The notes under the pieces: model-generated
Databases searched by the model: none
What the model was told of the DNA's origin: nothing
The model's input: the letters and a program-made list of their open reading frames with translations, nothing else
Made by a program: the position numbers and the translations under genes
Shown here: piece by piece, positions 27,367 to 35,926 of the stretch
Position numbering within the stretch: the first letter of the stretch is position 1
Layout: each line of letters begins with the position of its first letter
Source of the DNA: an uncultured Lachnospiraceae bacterium
GTDB taxonomy: Bacteria; Bacillota; Clostridia; Lachnospirales; Lachnospiraceae
NCBI GenBank assembly: GCA_944380605.1
Contig: CALWIA010000034.1
Location: 1 to 64,000 of the forward strand
Length of the DNA: 64,000 bases
Direction of reading: 5' to 3'

Positions 27367-29037
27367 ATGGAAAAAGCGTGGTGGAAGGAAGCGGTGGTAT
27401 ATCAGATCTACCCCCGCAGTTTTATGGATTCGGACGGAGACGGCGTCGGAGATCTGCGGGGGATTATCCGCCGGCTGGACTACATAAAGGAACTGGGCGT
27501 GGACGTGATCTGGCTGTCGCCCTGCTACAAGTCCCCCAATGACGACAACGGCTATGACATTTCCGACTACCGGGATATTATGGACGAGTTCGGCACCATG
27601 GCGGACTTTCAGGAACTGCTTCAGGGAATCCACGAAAGGGGCATGAAGCTTCTTATGGACCTGGTGGTCAACCACACGTCCGACGAGCATCCCTGGTTTG
27701 TGGAGTCCAGAAAGTCCAGAGAAAATCCGTACCGGGACTACTATATCTGGCGGGACGGAAAGGATGGAAAAGAGCCCAACAACTGGACCTCCTATTTCTC
27801 CGGTCCCGCCTGGCAGTGGGATGAGGAAAGCGGCCAGTATTATCTCCATCTGTTTACCAAAAAACAGCCGGACCTGAACTGGGAAAATCCCAAGGTGCGG
27901 CAGGAAGTCTACGATATCATGCGGTTCTGGCTGGACATGGGATGCGACGGATTCCGGATGGATGTGGCGAACCTCTATTCCAAAGTTCCGGGGCTGCCGG
28001 ATGGAAAGCCGGGGAAGGGCCGCATCGGCGCGGAATACTATCAGAACGGTCCCCGGATTCACGAGTTTTTCCGGGAGATGAACCGGGAAGTTCTTTCCAG
28101 ATACGACATTATGACCGTGGGAGAGATGTCCGATGTGCCGCTGGAAGAAGCGCTGCGGTACGCCGGAAACGATTCCCACGAACTGAACATGGTTTTCCAG
28201 TTTGAGCAGGACGACCTGGACACGGTGGATGGAGAACGCTGGGCCTTCCGGAAGGCGCCGCTGCCGGAACTGAAGGCGGTGTTCAGCAAATGGCAGACCG
28301 CCATGGACGGCAAGGCCTGGAACAGCCTGTACTGGACCAACCACGACCAGCCCCGTACCGTATCCCGCAGAGGCGACGACGGCCGGTTCCGCAAGGAAAG
28401 CCAGAAAATGCTGTATACCATGCTGATGACGCTGCAGGGGACGCCCTACATTTACCAGGGCGAGGAAATCGGCATGACCAACGCGCCCTTTGCGTCCATC
28501 GAAGACTTCCGGGACGTGGAGACCCGCAACTGCTGGCAGGAACGGGTGGTCAAAGGCGGGGAGGATCCGGAAAAACTGCTGGAGGGCATCCGCCACAGGG
28601 CCAGAGACAACGCCCGCACGCCGATGCAGTGGGACGATACGGAAAACGCGGGTTTTACCTCGGGAACGCCCTGGATCATGGTAAACCCCAATTATAAAGA
28701 GATCAACGTAAAGGAATCCCTGGAGGATCCGGATTCTATTTTCCATTATATGCAGCAGCTGATCCGCATGCGGAAAAGCCATGCCGCGGCGGTGTACGGA
28801 GATTTCCGGGAATATCAGCCGGAACATGAGAAGCTGTACATCTATGAAAGAAACTATGAAGGACAGAAGCTGTATGTGGTGCTGAACTTTTCCGATACGG
28901 ATACGGAATTTGTGCTTCCGGAGGCGTGGAAGGGAGAAGAGACAGAACCGCTGCTGGGAAATTATCCCCAGGAGCCGTTAAAGAACCGCCGGATGCGGCC
29001 GTACGAAGCGGCGGTATATATCCGGAAAGAAAAATAA
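27367..29037 (+). CDS. Oligo-1,6-glucosidase / alpha-glucosidase (GH13)
   Basis: 556 residues, typical of GH13 subfamily 31. It hydrolyses alpha-glucosidic ends of imported oligosaccharides in the cytoplasm (no signal peptide). The barrel begins WWKEAVVYQIYPRSF. The nucleophile is Asp199 (GFRMDVANL), the acid/base Glu253 (TVGEMSD) and the third acid Asp327 (TNHDQPR). AGAAGGAGG precedes ATG 27367. It may act with the sugar ABC importer encoded on the other side of pckA. A LacI gene lies convergent downstream. Confidence 0.95.
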   Translation: MEKAWWKEAVVYQIYPRSFMDSDGDGVGDLRGIIRRLDYIKELGVDVIWLSPCYKSPNDDNGYDISDYRDIMDEFGTMADFQELLQGIHERGMKLLMDLVVNHTSDEHPWFVESRKSRENPYRDYYIWRDGKDGKEPNNWTSYFSGPAWQWDEESGQYYLHLFTKKQPDLNWENPKVRQEVYDIMRFWLDMGCDGFRMDVANLYSKVPGLPDGKPGKGRIGAEYYQNGPRIHEFFREMNREVLSRYDIMTVGEMSDVPLEEALRYAGNDSHELNMVFQFEQDDLDTVDGERWAFRKAPLPELKAVFSKWQTAMDGKAWNSLYWTNHDQPRTVSRRGDDGRFRKESQKMLYTMLMTLQGTPYIYQGEEIGMTNAPFASIEDFRDVETRNCWQERVVKGGEDPEKLLEGIRHRARDNARTPMQWDDTENAGFTSGTPWIMVNPNYKEINVKESLEDPDSIFHYMQQLIRMRKSHAAAVYGDFREYQPEHEKLYIYERNYEGQKLYVVLNFSDTDTEFVLPEAWKGEETEPLLGNYPQEPLKNRRMRPYEAAVYIRKEK

Positions 29038-29045
29038 AAGCTAAT

Positions 29046-29090
29046 GCTGTAACGGGGAGGAGACGGTTTGCGTTTCCTCCCCGTTACAGC
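29046..29090. terminator. Bidirectional hairpin between convergent genes
   Basis: GCTGTAACGGGGAGGA (29046-29061) pairs perfectly with TCCTCCCCGTTACAGC (29075-29090). The LacI stop codon lies inside the right arm. A T-rich run follows only on the minus strand, after several bases. Confidence 0.65.
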
Positions 29091-30142
29091 GCCTGGCGGG
29101 CGGAGTCGGAAATGGTCTGGATGACATTGGATGACCCGGTCAGGCGGCAGACCGATCCGCCCTGGATCAGCGTCGGCGTAATCAGCTCCGGCGGCAGGTC
29201 CTTTCCCGGCGCATACCGCCGGATCAGGTTGACGGCCTTGCGGGCCAGCCGATCCAGATGCAGGGACACCGTAGTCAGCGGATAGGCAACGGAACGCAGA
29301 GCCGAGACGCCGCCGTATCCCACAAAAGAGAGCTGCCGCGGAATCTCTATGCCCCGGGCATGGGCCAGCTGCATCAGCTGCCCCGCCAGCAGGTCGGAAC
29401 TGACCATGACTGCGGTAACCGGTTCCTGCAGGATGCGGTCCAGAATCGGAGCGGCAGCCGCTTCCGCGTCCAGATCTTCCAGGATCCAGGAGGCCTCCGG
29501 CTGGATGCCGAAGTCGTCCATGGCGTCCCGGTAGCCGGCCAGATAGTCCTGCCGGATGCCGGGGGAAAGAGACGCGGCGATGCAGGCGATCCGCCGGTGT
29601 CCGCTGATCAGCAGGTGAGAAGCGGCCAGATAGCTGCCCTGCCGATGGTTGATCGTAATCGAATTGGAAAGAAGCTGAGAATCCACGTACCCCAGGGTAA
29701 TCACAGGGATCTGCAGCCCCCGCATAATTTCACTTACCGGACCGGAACGGCCGGTCTGAAAGACGGCGGGATCCAGAATCAGTCCGTCCATGCCCCGCCG
29801 GGCCAGCATGGAAATCAGCTCCGGTTCGACTTCCGACCCGAGAGAAGACAGAGAAATCAGCGGAAAGTAGGAGGCGTTGTGACAGGCCATCTCCACGGAA
29901 CGGATCAGATCTCCGAAATAGTAGTAGTGATCCTGGGCGATGAGAAGGCCGATGACCTGGGTCTTCTTGGTGACCAGGCTGACCGCCGCCTGGTTGGGCT
30001 GGTAATTCAGCTCCTGGGCAGTACTCTGGACCAGCTGCCTGGTTTTTTCCGATATACGGCTGTCTTTGTTGTTGAGAACCAGGGAAACGGTGGTCACGGA
30101 AAGACCGGTTTCCCTGGCAATATCTTTAATGGTAACCCCCAT
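29084..30142 (-). CDS. LacI family transcriptional regulator
   Basis: 352 residues. The helix-turn-helix is at the N-terminus (VTIKDIARETGLSVTTVSLV, 3-22) with hinge LNYQPNQAAVSLVTKKTQVIG. A periplasmic-binding-protein-like effector domain follows. It is divergent from the 2-hydroxycarboxylate/citrate lyase operon. Two LacI-type palindromes (30230-30244 and 30382-30397) lie in the shared control region, so it very probably represses that operon and possibly itself. Effectors of this class are small sugars or, here, perhaps a hydroxy acid. AAAGGAGG precedes ATG 30142. Confidence 0.93.
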   Translation of the reverse strand: MGVTIKDIARETGLSVTTVSLVLNNKDSRISEKTRQLVQSTAQELNYQPNQAAVSLVTKKTQVIGLLIAQDHYYYFGDLIRSVEMACHNASYFPLISLSSLGSEVEPELISMLARRGMDGLILDPAVFQTGRSGPVSEIMRGLQIPVITLGYVDSQLLSNSITINHRQGSYLAASHLLISGHRRIACIAASLSPGIRQDYLAGYRDAMDDFGIQPEASWILEDLDAEAAAAPILDRILQEPVTAVMVSSDLLAGQLMQLAHARGIEIPRQLSFVGYGGVSALRSVAYPLTTVSLHLDRLARKAVNLIRRYAPGKDLPPELITPTLIQGGSVCRLTGSSNVIQTISDSARQAL

Positions 30143-30183
30143 GGCAGCCTCCTTTCCTGCTGATGACTGCTCGTATTTCCTTC

Positions 30184-30212
30184 ATTCTACTTCATTTTTT
30201 TCTCTCTTGCAA
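30184..30212 (-). promoter_or_regulatory. lacI-type regulator promoter
   Basis: On the minus strand: -35 TTGCAA (30207-30212), 17-base spacer, -10 TAGAAT (30184-30189). Confidence 0.65.
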
Positions 30213-30229
30213 TTGCTTTATGGAAAAAG

Positions 30230-30244
30230 GTAAAACGATTTTAC
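30230..30244. promoter_or_regulatory. LacI-type operator, upstream copy
   Basis: GTAAAACGATTTTAC has perfect 6-base arms around CGA. It lies about 18 bases upstream of the regulator's own -35 and about 150 bp from the second operator, a spacing that allows looping. Confidence 0.65.
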
Positions 30245-30342
30245 TGCGTCGGAGCAGAGAAAAGAATTGTGCTGAAATTTTTACATAATTTTTGTGCAGA
30301 ATGACGGATAACGTGAGAATGCCGTTAAAATTTTAAAAATTA

Positions 30343-30371
30343 TTGACAAATAAAAGGGATTTTGATATCGT
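30343..30371 (+). promoter_or_regulatory. Promoter of the hydroxycarboxylate/citrate lyase operon
   Basis: -35 TTGACA (30343-30348), 17-base spacer, -10 TATCGT (30366-30371). A strong -35 with a weak -10, followed directly by an operator. Confidence 0.7.
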
Positions 30372-30381
30372 TAGCAGAGAG

Positions 30382-30397
30382 GATAAAACGTTTTATC
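30382..30397. promoter_or_regulatory. LacI-type operator, perfect palindrome
   Basis: GATAAAACGTTTTATC is a perfect 16-bp palindrome with the central CG typical of LacI operators. It begins about 4 bases after the predicted transcription start, where a bound repressor blocks initiation or clearance. Confidence 0.8.
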
Positions 30398-30422
30398 AAT
30401 CTGCAAAGGAGGTATTAAAAAG

Positions 30423-31733
30423 GTGAGTAAAATTAAAGAAACCAAGATGTTAGGCTTTTCGATGCCCTTCTTCCTGATTATGGTGGTGGTCTTCATGGCT
30501 ATTGCGCTGACGGGCAGTACGATGGCGAGCTTTGTAGGAGCCCTGGGCTTCTGCCTGATTGTAGGTACCCTGATCGGCTGGGTCGGCGACCGTATCCCCA
30601 TCTGGAAGGACTGGCTGGGCGGCGGCATGCTGCTGGCCAGCATCGGCACCAGCGCGCTGGTGATGTTTAACCTGATTCCCGCAGAAACTGCGGATATTCT
30701 GAGCAACTTCAACAATACCATGGGCTTTCTGGATCTGTACATCCTGACCCTGATTACCGGCGCGATTCTGTCCATCGACAGAAAGCTGCTGATCCGCGCC
30801 TTCGCCGGATTTATTCCCGCGATTCTGGGCGGCGTTGCGATGTCCGCGCTGCTTACCGCCATTGCGGCGATTCTGACCGGACAGGACGTTCTGGAAGCAC
30901 AGTTAAACGTTATGCTTCCCATCATGGGCGGCGGAAACGGCGCCGGCTGTATCCCCATGAGCAGCATGTGGGGCGAAGTAACGGGCAACGATCCTCAGGA
31001 GTGGTACGCGCCCGCGTTCGCCATCATGTCTCTGGGCAACCTGGTTTCCGTATTCTGCGCGGCTCTGCTGGACCGCATCGGCAAAAAGTATCCGTCTCTG
31101 ACCGGTAACGGCGTGATGATGAAGGGCAATGCCGATGTCAAAGGCGCGGAAGATCCCAAGGATGTCAAGATCGGGCCTGCCGAGTACGCGTCCGGTTTCG
31201 CCCTGGCTCTGTTCCTGTACTGCCTGGCTGATTTCTACGCATCCAAGATTTCCATTATCAACAACGTGCTGAACCTGGGATTCTCCATCCACAAGTTCGC
31301 GTTCATGGTTATTTTCGCGGCTATTGCCAACGGCCTGGGCCTGATCCCCATCGAGATCCGCGCCGGCGCCAGAGGCATGCAGCAGTTCTTTGCCAAGTAC
31401 ATGTCCTTCCCGCTGATGGTAGCCATCGGCGCAGGCACCAACCTGGCAGACTACCTGGAAGCCTTTACGATTCCCAACCTGGTTATGATCATCGCCTGCG
31501 TACTGGGCGCTATGCTGGGCGCAGTGCTGATCGGTACTCCTCTGTTCAAGTTCTACCCGGTTGAAATCGCCATCACGGCTGGTCTGGATATGGCCGGCGG
31601 CGGCGGCAGCGGCGACGTGCAGATCCTGGGCGCTGCCCACAGAATGGAGCTGATGTCTTTCGCACAGATTTCTTCCCGTATCGGCGGCGCCATCATGCTG
31701 ATTATCGCCAGCGTGCTCTTCGGCATGATATAG
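30423..31733 (+). CDS. 2-hydroxycarboxylate transporter (2-HCT family, CitS/MleP type)
   Basis: 436 residues with about 11 membrane segments. The 2-HCT family moves citrate, malate or lactate by Na+/H+ symport or exchange. Both re-entrant-loop signatures are visible: GGGNGAGCIPMSS (about 162-174) and GGGGSGDVQILGAA (about 392-405), the GGxG motifs of CitS. Translation starts at GTG 30423 with AGGAGG (30407-30412) upstream. It heads the operon with citDEF, so citrate or a related 2-hydroxy acid, free or conjugated, is the expected substrate. The sequence does not settle which. Confidence 0.93.
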   Translation: MSKIKETKMLGFSMPFFLIMVVVFMAIALTGSTMASFVGALGFCLIVGTLIGWVGDRIPIWKDWLGGGMLLASIGTSALVMFNLIPAETADILSNFNNTMGFLDLYILTLITGAILSIDRKLLIRAFAGFIPAILGGVAMSALLTAIAAILTGQDVLEAQLNVMLPIMGGGNGAGCIPMSSMWGEVTGNDPQEWYAPAFAIMSLGNLVSVFCAALLDRIGKKYPSLTGNGVMMKGNADVKGAEDPKDVKIGPAEYASGFALALFLYCLADFYASKISIINNVLNLGFSIHKFAFMVIFAAIANGLGLIPIEIRAGARGMQQFFAKYMSFPLMVAIGAGTNLADYLEAFTIPNLVMIIACVLGAMLGAVLIGTPLFKFYPVEIAITAGLDMAGGGGSGDVQILGAAHRMELMSFAQISSRIGGAIMLIIASVLFGMI

Positions 31734-31753
31734 CCTGAGGACTGGACGAACTT

Positions 31754-32497
31754 ATGAAAGATGCTGAGGAACGTCTGAAGGCGGAGCACCGGAGAGTCCG
31801 GCTGCGCAACAACCGGTTTCTCATGGGCCTGGCCCTGTTCGCGGCGGGGTACCTGCTGCTGGAACTGGACTGGATCATGATCGGCGCTCTGCTGTACCTG
31901 GCAGTAATCCTGGCGGATATGCACCGGGGGCAGAAGGAACTGGCCCGGGCCTATGCCGCGGAAGAGGAAGGCTGCCTGCAGGAACTGAATTTCTGGCTGG
32001 AGTCTGTTTCAGGCAGAAAGCCGGATGAGAAAATTCCCGGGCTGGTATGCGGCTACCGGGAAAAAGAAGGACGTTTTTCCCAATGTCTGCTGTACAGGGA
32101 GGGAGAGAATCTCTACTCCCTGGGCAGCATTCTGGAAAAACATAAAGTATACTCCGTGTCCAACCAGGCGACGTATCTGCTGTCCATAAAAAAGAAAAGC
32201 CGGAGGGACGCGGCACAGAAACTGGCGCTTTCCCCGGAGGGCTGGAAAGCGCGGCCGGAGAAGCACATGGCCTTTCTGATGCAGTGGGCCAGTCAGGAAG
32301 AGAAGTACAGCTGTCTGGAAAATTTCGCCGACGACTGGCTTCTGCAGGACCTGCTGGAAGGAAAGGCCGGCCAGCCGGTGGGCTTTGCCCGCGCGAAAGT
32401 CCGGCTGAAGCGGCAGACACTGTATGAATGCGGTACAGAAAGCGGAGAGACACTGATTTTGACAGAAGAACAGCGCAGACGTCTGAAACTGGCCTAA
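31754..32497 (+). CDS. Membrane protein of unknown function in the citrate lyase operon
   Basis: 247 residues. Two membrane segments near the N-terminus (about 23-40 and 43-58, LMGLALFAAGYLLLEL and WIMIGALLYLAVILAD) are followed by a cytoplasmic domain of about 185 residues rich in Lys, Arg and Glu. I do not recognise a family. It starts 20 bases after the transporter stop and is followed 33 bases later by an esterase, so it is an integral member of the operon. An accessory role to the transporter is possible but not shown. Confidence 0.82.
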   Translation: MKDAEERLKAEHRRVRLRNNRFLMGLALFAAGYLLLELDWIMIGALLYLAVILADMHRGQKELARAYAAEEEGCLQELNFWLESVSGRKPDEKIPGLVCGYREKEGRFSQCLLYREGENLYSLGSILEKHKVYSVSNQATYLLSIKKKSRRDAAQKLALSPEGWKARPEKHMAFLMQWASQEEKYSCLENFADDWLLQDLLEGKAGQPVGFARAKVRLKRQTLYECGTESGETLILTEEQRRRLKLA

Positions 32498-32530
32498 GCT
32501 GCCGGCGCAGCAGACGCCGGGGAGGCAGAT

Positions 32531-33331
32531 ATGGAGATCAGAGCGTTCAATACGGTTATCACGCCTTTTCAAATGGAAGTCACCTTCCGCGTGATGGTGC
32601 CGGATGGCTATGAAAACGGAGAACGGAACTATCCGGTGCTGTATATGAATGACGGACAGGACTTGTTTTACGACGAAGACGCCATAAACGGGCGCAGCAT
32701 GCGCTATGCGAAGTACTATTCCCAGTACAGCCGGTTTCTGCCCCAGGTGATTATCGTGGGCATCGACTGTCCCATGAACAACGCCATGCGGACCCGGCAG
32801 TATACGCCTTATACCAAGTGTTTTGACGTACCGGAAGGAAAAAATTTTGAACGGGAGATTCACGGCACCGGAAAAGAGTACGTGAACTGGATCGCGGAAG
32901 AACTGAAGCCGTGGATCGACCGGAATTACAGAACCATGCCCCAGGCCAGATATACCGCGCTGGGAGGATACAGCACAGGCGGATTGCTCAGCGTTTACGG
33001 CGTTGTCACCCGGCCGGCGGTGTTCTCACGGCTGCTGGTGATGAGCGGGGCATTTTACATCTGGATGGATTGCCTGGAGGACACGCTGGAACAGTACGAC
33101 TTGAATCACCTGCGGTACATCTATCTGGATGCGGGAACGGAAGACCAGGGGCGCATGACGACCCGGGAGCAGTTTGTAGAAGGCGGGCAGATGCTGTACG
33201 AACATTTCCTGAGCTACGGCTTCAACGAAGACCAGCTGAAGTTTGAAGTGTTCGAAGGCATGCATCACGATCCGAGAGAGTTCGGCCTGCGCTTTCCGGA
33301 CGCCCTGCGCTGGATATTCAAAGACATCTGA
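32531..33331 (+). CDS. Alpha/beta-hydrolase esterase A (enterochelin-esterase-like)
   Basis: 266 residues, no signal peptide, so cytoplasmic. It resembles the PF00756 esterase family (Fes/IroE/esterase D). A nucleophile elbow GGYSTGG (about 146-152) supplies Ser; the Asp is likely in LDAGTED and the His in EGMHHDPREF near the C-terminus. GGGGAGG precedes ATG 32531. It is clearly paralogous to the gene at 35927, with shared segments such as RFLP.VI.V, YTPYTK.FDVP, GKEY..W and FPDALRW.F. The two copies flank citDEF. Family members cleave esters of hydroxy acids, but the substrate here is unknown. Confidence 0.88.
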   Translation: MEIRAFNTVITPFQMEVTFRVMVPDGYENGERNYPVLYMNDGQDLFYDEDAINGRSMRYAKYYSQYSRFLPQVIIVGIDCPMNNAMRTRQYTPYTKCFDVPEGKNFEREIHGTGKEYVNWIAEELKPWIDRNYRTMPQARYTALGGYSTGGLLSVYGVVTRPAVFSRLLVMSGAFYIWMDCLEDTLEQYDLNHLRYIYLDAGTEDQGRMTTREQFVEGGQMLYEHFLSYGFNEDQLKFEVFEGMHHDPREFGLRFPDALRWIFKDI

Positions 33332-33345
33332 TGAAGGAGGACGCA

Positions 33346-33624
33346 ATGGTTATTGTCAGAAACGCGGCGGCAGGAACCATGGAATCCAGTGATGCCATGG
33401 TAACCGTATCGCCGGGAAAAGAAGGAATCCGGATTGAACTGGGCTCTACGGTCTATGTTCAGTTTGGAAGACAGATTGAAAACCTGGTCCGCCAGGTGGC
33501 CGAAGAGGCCGGCGTAGAAAACGCGGACATTAAGGTACAGGACTTCGGAGCCCTGGACTGCACCATCCGCGCGAGAGTGGAGACCGCCCTGGAGCGGGCA
33601 TCAAAGGAGGAGACTGCGTCATGA
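33346..33624 (+). CDS. citD: Citrate lyase acyl carrier protein (gamma subunit)
   Basis: 92 residues. CitD carries the triphosphoribosyl-dephospho-CoA group and holds the acetyl thioester during citrate cleavage. AGTMESSD places the attachment serine at residue 14, the same position as in characterised CitD. GALDCTIRARVETA is the conserved C-terminal block. ATG 33346 is chosen over ATG 33331 because AAGGAGG (33334-33340) lies between them. The stop overlaps the citE start (ATGA). Confidence 0.95.
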   Translation: MVIVRNAAAGTMESSDAMVTVSPGKEGIRIELGSTVYVQFGRQIENLVRQVAEEAGVENADIKVQDFGALDCTIRARVETALERASKEETAS

Positions 33625-34496
33625 GAAGAACCATGCTGTTTTTGCCGGGCAACAATCCCAACATGATTGTCAACGGCGGTCTGCTGGGATCCGACAGCAT
33701 CATCCTGGACCTGGAAGATGCGGTTTCCCCGGACAACAAGGATGCGGCCAGAAATCTGGTGGCCCAGACCCTGAAATCCCTGAAGTTTCCGGGATGCGAG
33801 GTGATCGTGCGGCTCAACGGACTGGACACGCCCTACTGGAAAGACGATTTAAAGAAAATTATCCCGCTGAAGCCGGACGTGGTTATGCCCACCAAGGTCA
33901 GCGGAAAAGAGTATATCGAGACGCTGGACGCCGCCATGACGGAAATTGAAGAAGAGAACGGCATTCCGGTGGGAACCGTGAAGATCCTGGCGCTGATTGA
34001 GACGGCAGCCGGCGTGGAACATGCCTATGACATCGCCTGCGCGTCCAAGCGCATGACCGGCGTTTTCCTGGGAGCGGAAGACCTGACGGCAGACCTGCGG
34101 TGCGCCCGCACCAAGGAAGGCGGAGAGATCGCCTACGCCAGAGGACGTCTGGTCTGCGCGGCCAGAGCCGCCGGCATCGACGCCTACGACTGTCCCTTTA
34201 CGGATGTAGAGGATACGGAAGGGCTGGAAAAGGATACCCGCCTGGCCAAATCTCTGGGATTTTCCGGCAAGGCCGCCATTAACCCCAGACAGGTGGACTG
34301 CATCAATCAGGTATTCAGTCCCACGGCGGCGGAAATCGAATACGCAAAAGAAGTATTCAAAGCCATTGAAGAAGGCAAGAAGCAGGGCAAAGGCGCCGTT
34401 TCCCTGCGGGGCAAGATGATCGACGCGCCTATCGTCAGCCGGGCGGCTACCGTGCTGGACATGGCAGAAAAGCTGGGAGGAGGAATTCCGGAATGA
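33621..34496 (+). CDS. citE: Citrate lyase beta subunit (citryl-ACP lyase)
   Basis: 291 residues. CitE cleaves citryl-ACP to oxaloacetate and acetyl-ACP. The TIM-barrel HpcH/HpaI signature is present: MLFLPGNNPNM, DSIILDLEDAV (metal and CoA region), ALIETAAGVEHAYDIA and FLGAEDLTADL (metal-binding Glu/Asp), and GKAAINPRQV. Length is normal. It overlaps citD and citF by 4 bases on each side. A related citramalyl-type substrate cannot be excluded from sequence. Confidence 0.95.
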   Translation: MRRTMLFLPGNNPNMIVNGGLLGSDSIILDLEDAVSPDNKDAARNLVAQTLKSLKFPGCEVIVRLNGLDTPYWKDDLKKIIPLKPDVVMPTKVSGKEYIETLDAAMTEIEEENGIPVGTVKILALIETAAGVEHAYDIACASKRMTGVFLGAEDLTADLRCARTKEGGEIAYARGRLVCAARAAGIDAYDCPFTDVEDTEGLEKDTRLAKSLGFSGKAAINPRQVDCINQVFSPTAAEIEYAKEVFKAIEEGKKQGKGAVSLRGKMIDAPIVSRAATVLDMAEKLGGGIPE

Positions 34497-35899
34497 GTAA
34501 ATTAGTAAGTTCCATTCAGGAAGCCATTGAAAAAAGCGGACTGAAAAGCGGAATGTGCATTTCATTTCACCATCATCTCCGCGGCGGCGACTATGTGCTG
34601 AACATGGTGATGCAGGCCATTGCCGATATGGGCATCCGCGATCTGACGGTAAATGCCAGCTCGCTGTTTGACTGCCATATGCCGCTGATGGACCACATCC
34701 GGAACGGCGTGGTGACTGGGCTGGAGACCGACTATGTATCCGGCGGAATCGGCCGGGAACTGTCGGCAGGCATTCTGCCCAAGCCCGTGGTGTTCCGTAC
34801 CCACGGCCTGCGGCCCAGCGACATCGCTACCGGAAAATCCCACATCGACGTGGCGTTTCTGGCGGCGCCCACCTCTGACGAAATGGGCAACTGCACCGGC
34901 AAATGCGGTCCTTCCGCCTGCGGCTCTCTGGGCTATGCCATGGCGGACGCCATGTACGCGGACAAGACGGTGATCATCACCGACAATCTGGTGCCGTATC
35001 CGCTGGAGAAGCAGTCCATTACCGAAGATTATGTGGATTATGTGGTAAAAGTAGATTCCATCGGCGATCCCAAGGGCATCGTATCCGGAACCACCCGGAT
35101 GCCCAAAGACCCGGTGGCGCTGCGGATTGCCGCCTACGCGGCAAAGGCCATTGAGGCCTCCGGCCTTTTAAAGGACGGATTTTCCTTCCAGACCGGCGCC
35201 GGCGGCGCGTCCCTGGCAGCGGCTTCCTATCTGAAGGACATCATGTTAAAGAAGGGCATCAAGGGAAGCTTCGCTCTGGGCGGCATCACCGGATATCTGG
35301 TGGAAATGATGGAAAGCGGATGTTTCGAGTATCTGCAGGATGTGCAGTGCTTCGACTTAAAGGCAGTGGATTCCATTAACCGGGATCCCAGACACATTGA
35401 GATTTCGGCGCTTCACTACGCCGGCCCCACCGCCAAGAGTACGGCGGCTCAGGCACTGGACGTGGTGGTTCTGGGCGCGACGCAGATGGACGTAAACTTC
35501 AACGTCAACGTGCACACCAACAGCAGCGGATACATCATGGGCGGTTCCGGCGGACACACGGACGTGGCTGCCTGCGCCAAGATGACCATGATCGTGGCGC
35601 CGTTAAGCCGCGCCAGGATGTCGCTGGTGGTGGACCGGGTCAACTGCATTTCGACGCCGGGTTCATCGGTAGACGTGCTGGTTACCCAGTACGGCGTTAC
35701 GGTAAATCCCGCGCGGACGGATCTGCTGGAGCGGTTTAAAGAGTGGAAGCTGCCGGTATATGACATCCATGAATTAAAGGAGATCGCGGACGGACTGAAT
35801 GGCATGCCGGATCCCAACCCCAACCGGGGAGACCGGGTGGTGGCGGAAGTGCTGGATCGGGATGGTTCCATTCTGGACCGGATCTATCAGGTACTGTAA
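34493..35899 (+). CDS. citF: Citrate lyase alpha subunit (citrate CoA-/ACP-transferase)
   Basis: 468 residues, slightly short of the usual about 500 because of a shorter N-terminus. CitF exchanges acetyl-ACP for citryl-ACP. Conserved blocks include FHHHLRGGDYVLNMVM, DVAFLAAPTSDEMGNCTGK, GFSFQTGAGGASLA, FALGGITGYLVEMM and CISTPGSSVDVLVT. The start overlaps the citE stop. Together with citD and citE it makes a complete lyase, but the ligase (citC) and maturation genes (citX, citG) are absent from this window. Confidence 0.95.
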   Translation: MSKLVSSIQEAIEKSGLKSGMCISFHHHLRGGDYVLNMVMQAIADMGIRDLTVNASSLFDCHMPLMDHIRNGVVTGLETDYVSGGIGRELSAGILPKPVVFRTHGLRPSDIATGKSHIDVAFLAAPTSDEMGNCTGKCGPSACGSLGYAMADAMYADKTVIITDNLVPYPLEKQSITEDYVDYVVKVDSIGDPKGIVSGTTRMPKDPVALRIAAYAAKAIEASGLLKDGFSFQTGAGGASLAAASYLKDIMLKKGIKGSFALGGITGYLVEMMESGCFEYLQDVQCFDLKAVDSINRDPRHIEISALHYAGPTAKSTAAQALDVVVLGATQMDVNFNVNVHTNSSGYIMGGSGGHTDVAACAKMTMIVAPLSRARMSLVVDRVNCISTPGSSVDVLVTQYGVTVNPARTDLLERFKEWKLPVYDIHELKEIADGLNGMPDPNPNRGDRVVAEVLDRDGSILDRIYQVL

Positions 35900-35926
35900 A
35901 CCAGGCAAGAGAGGGAGATTTGGATT

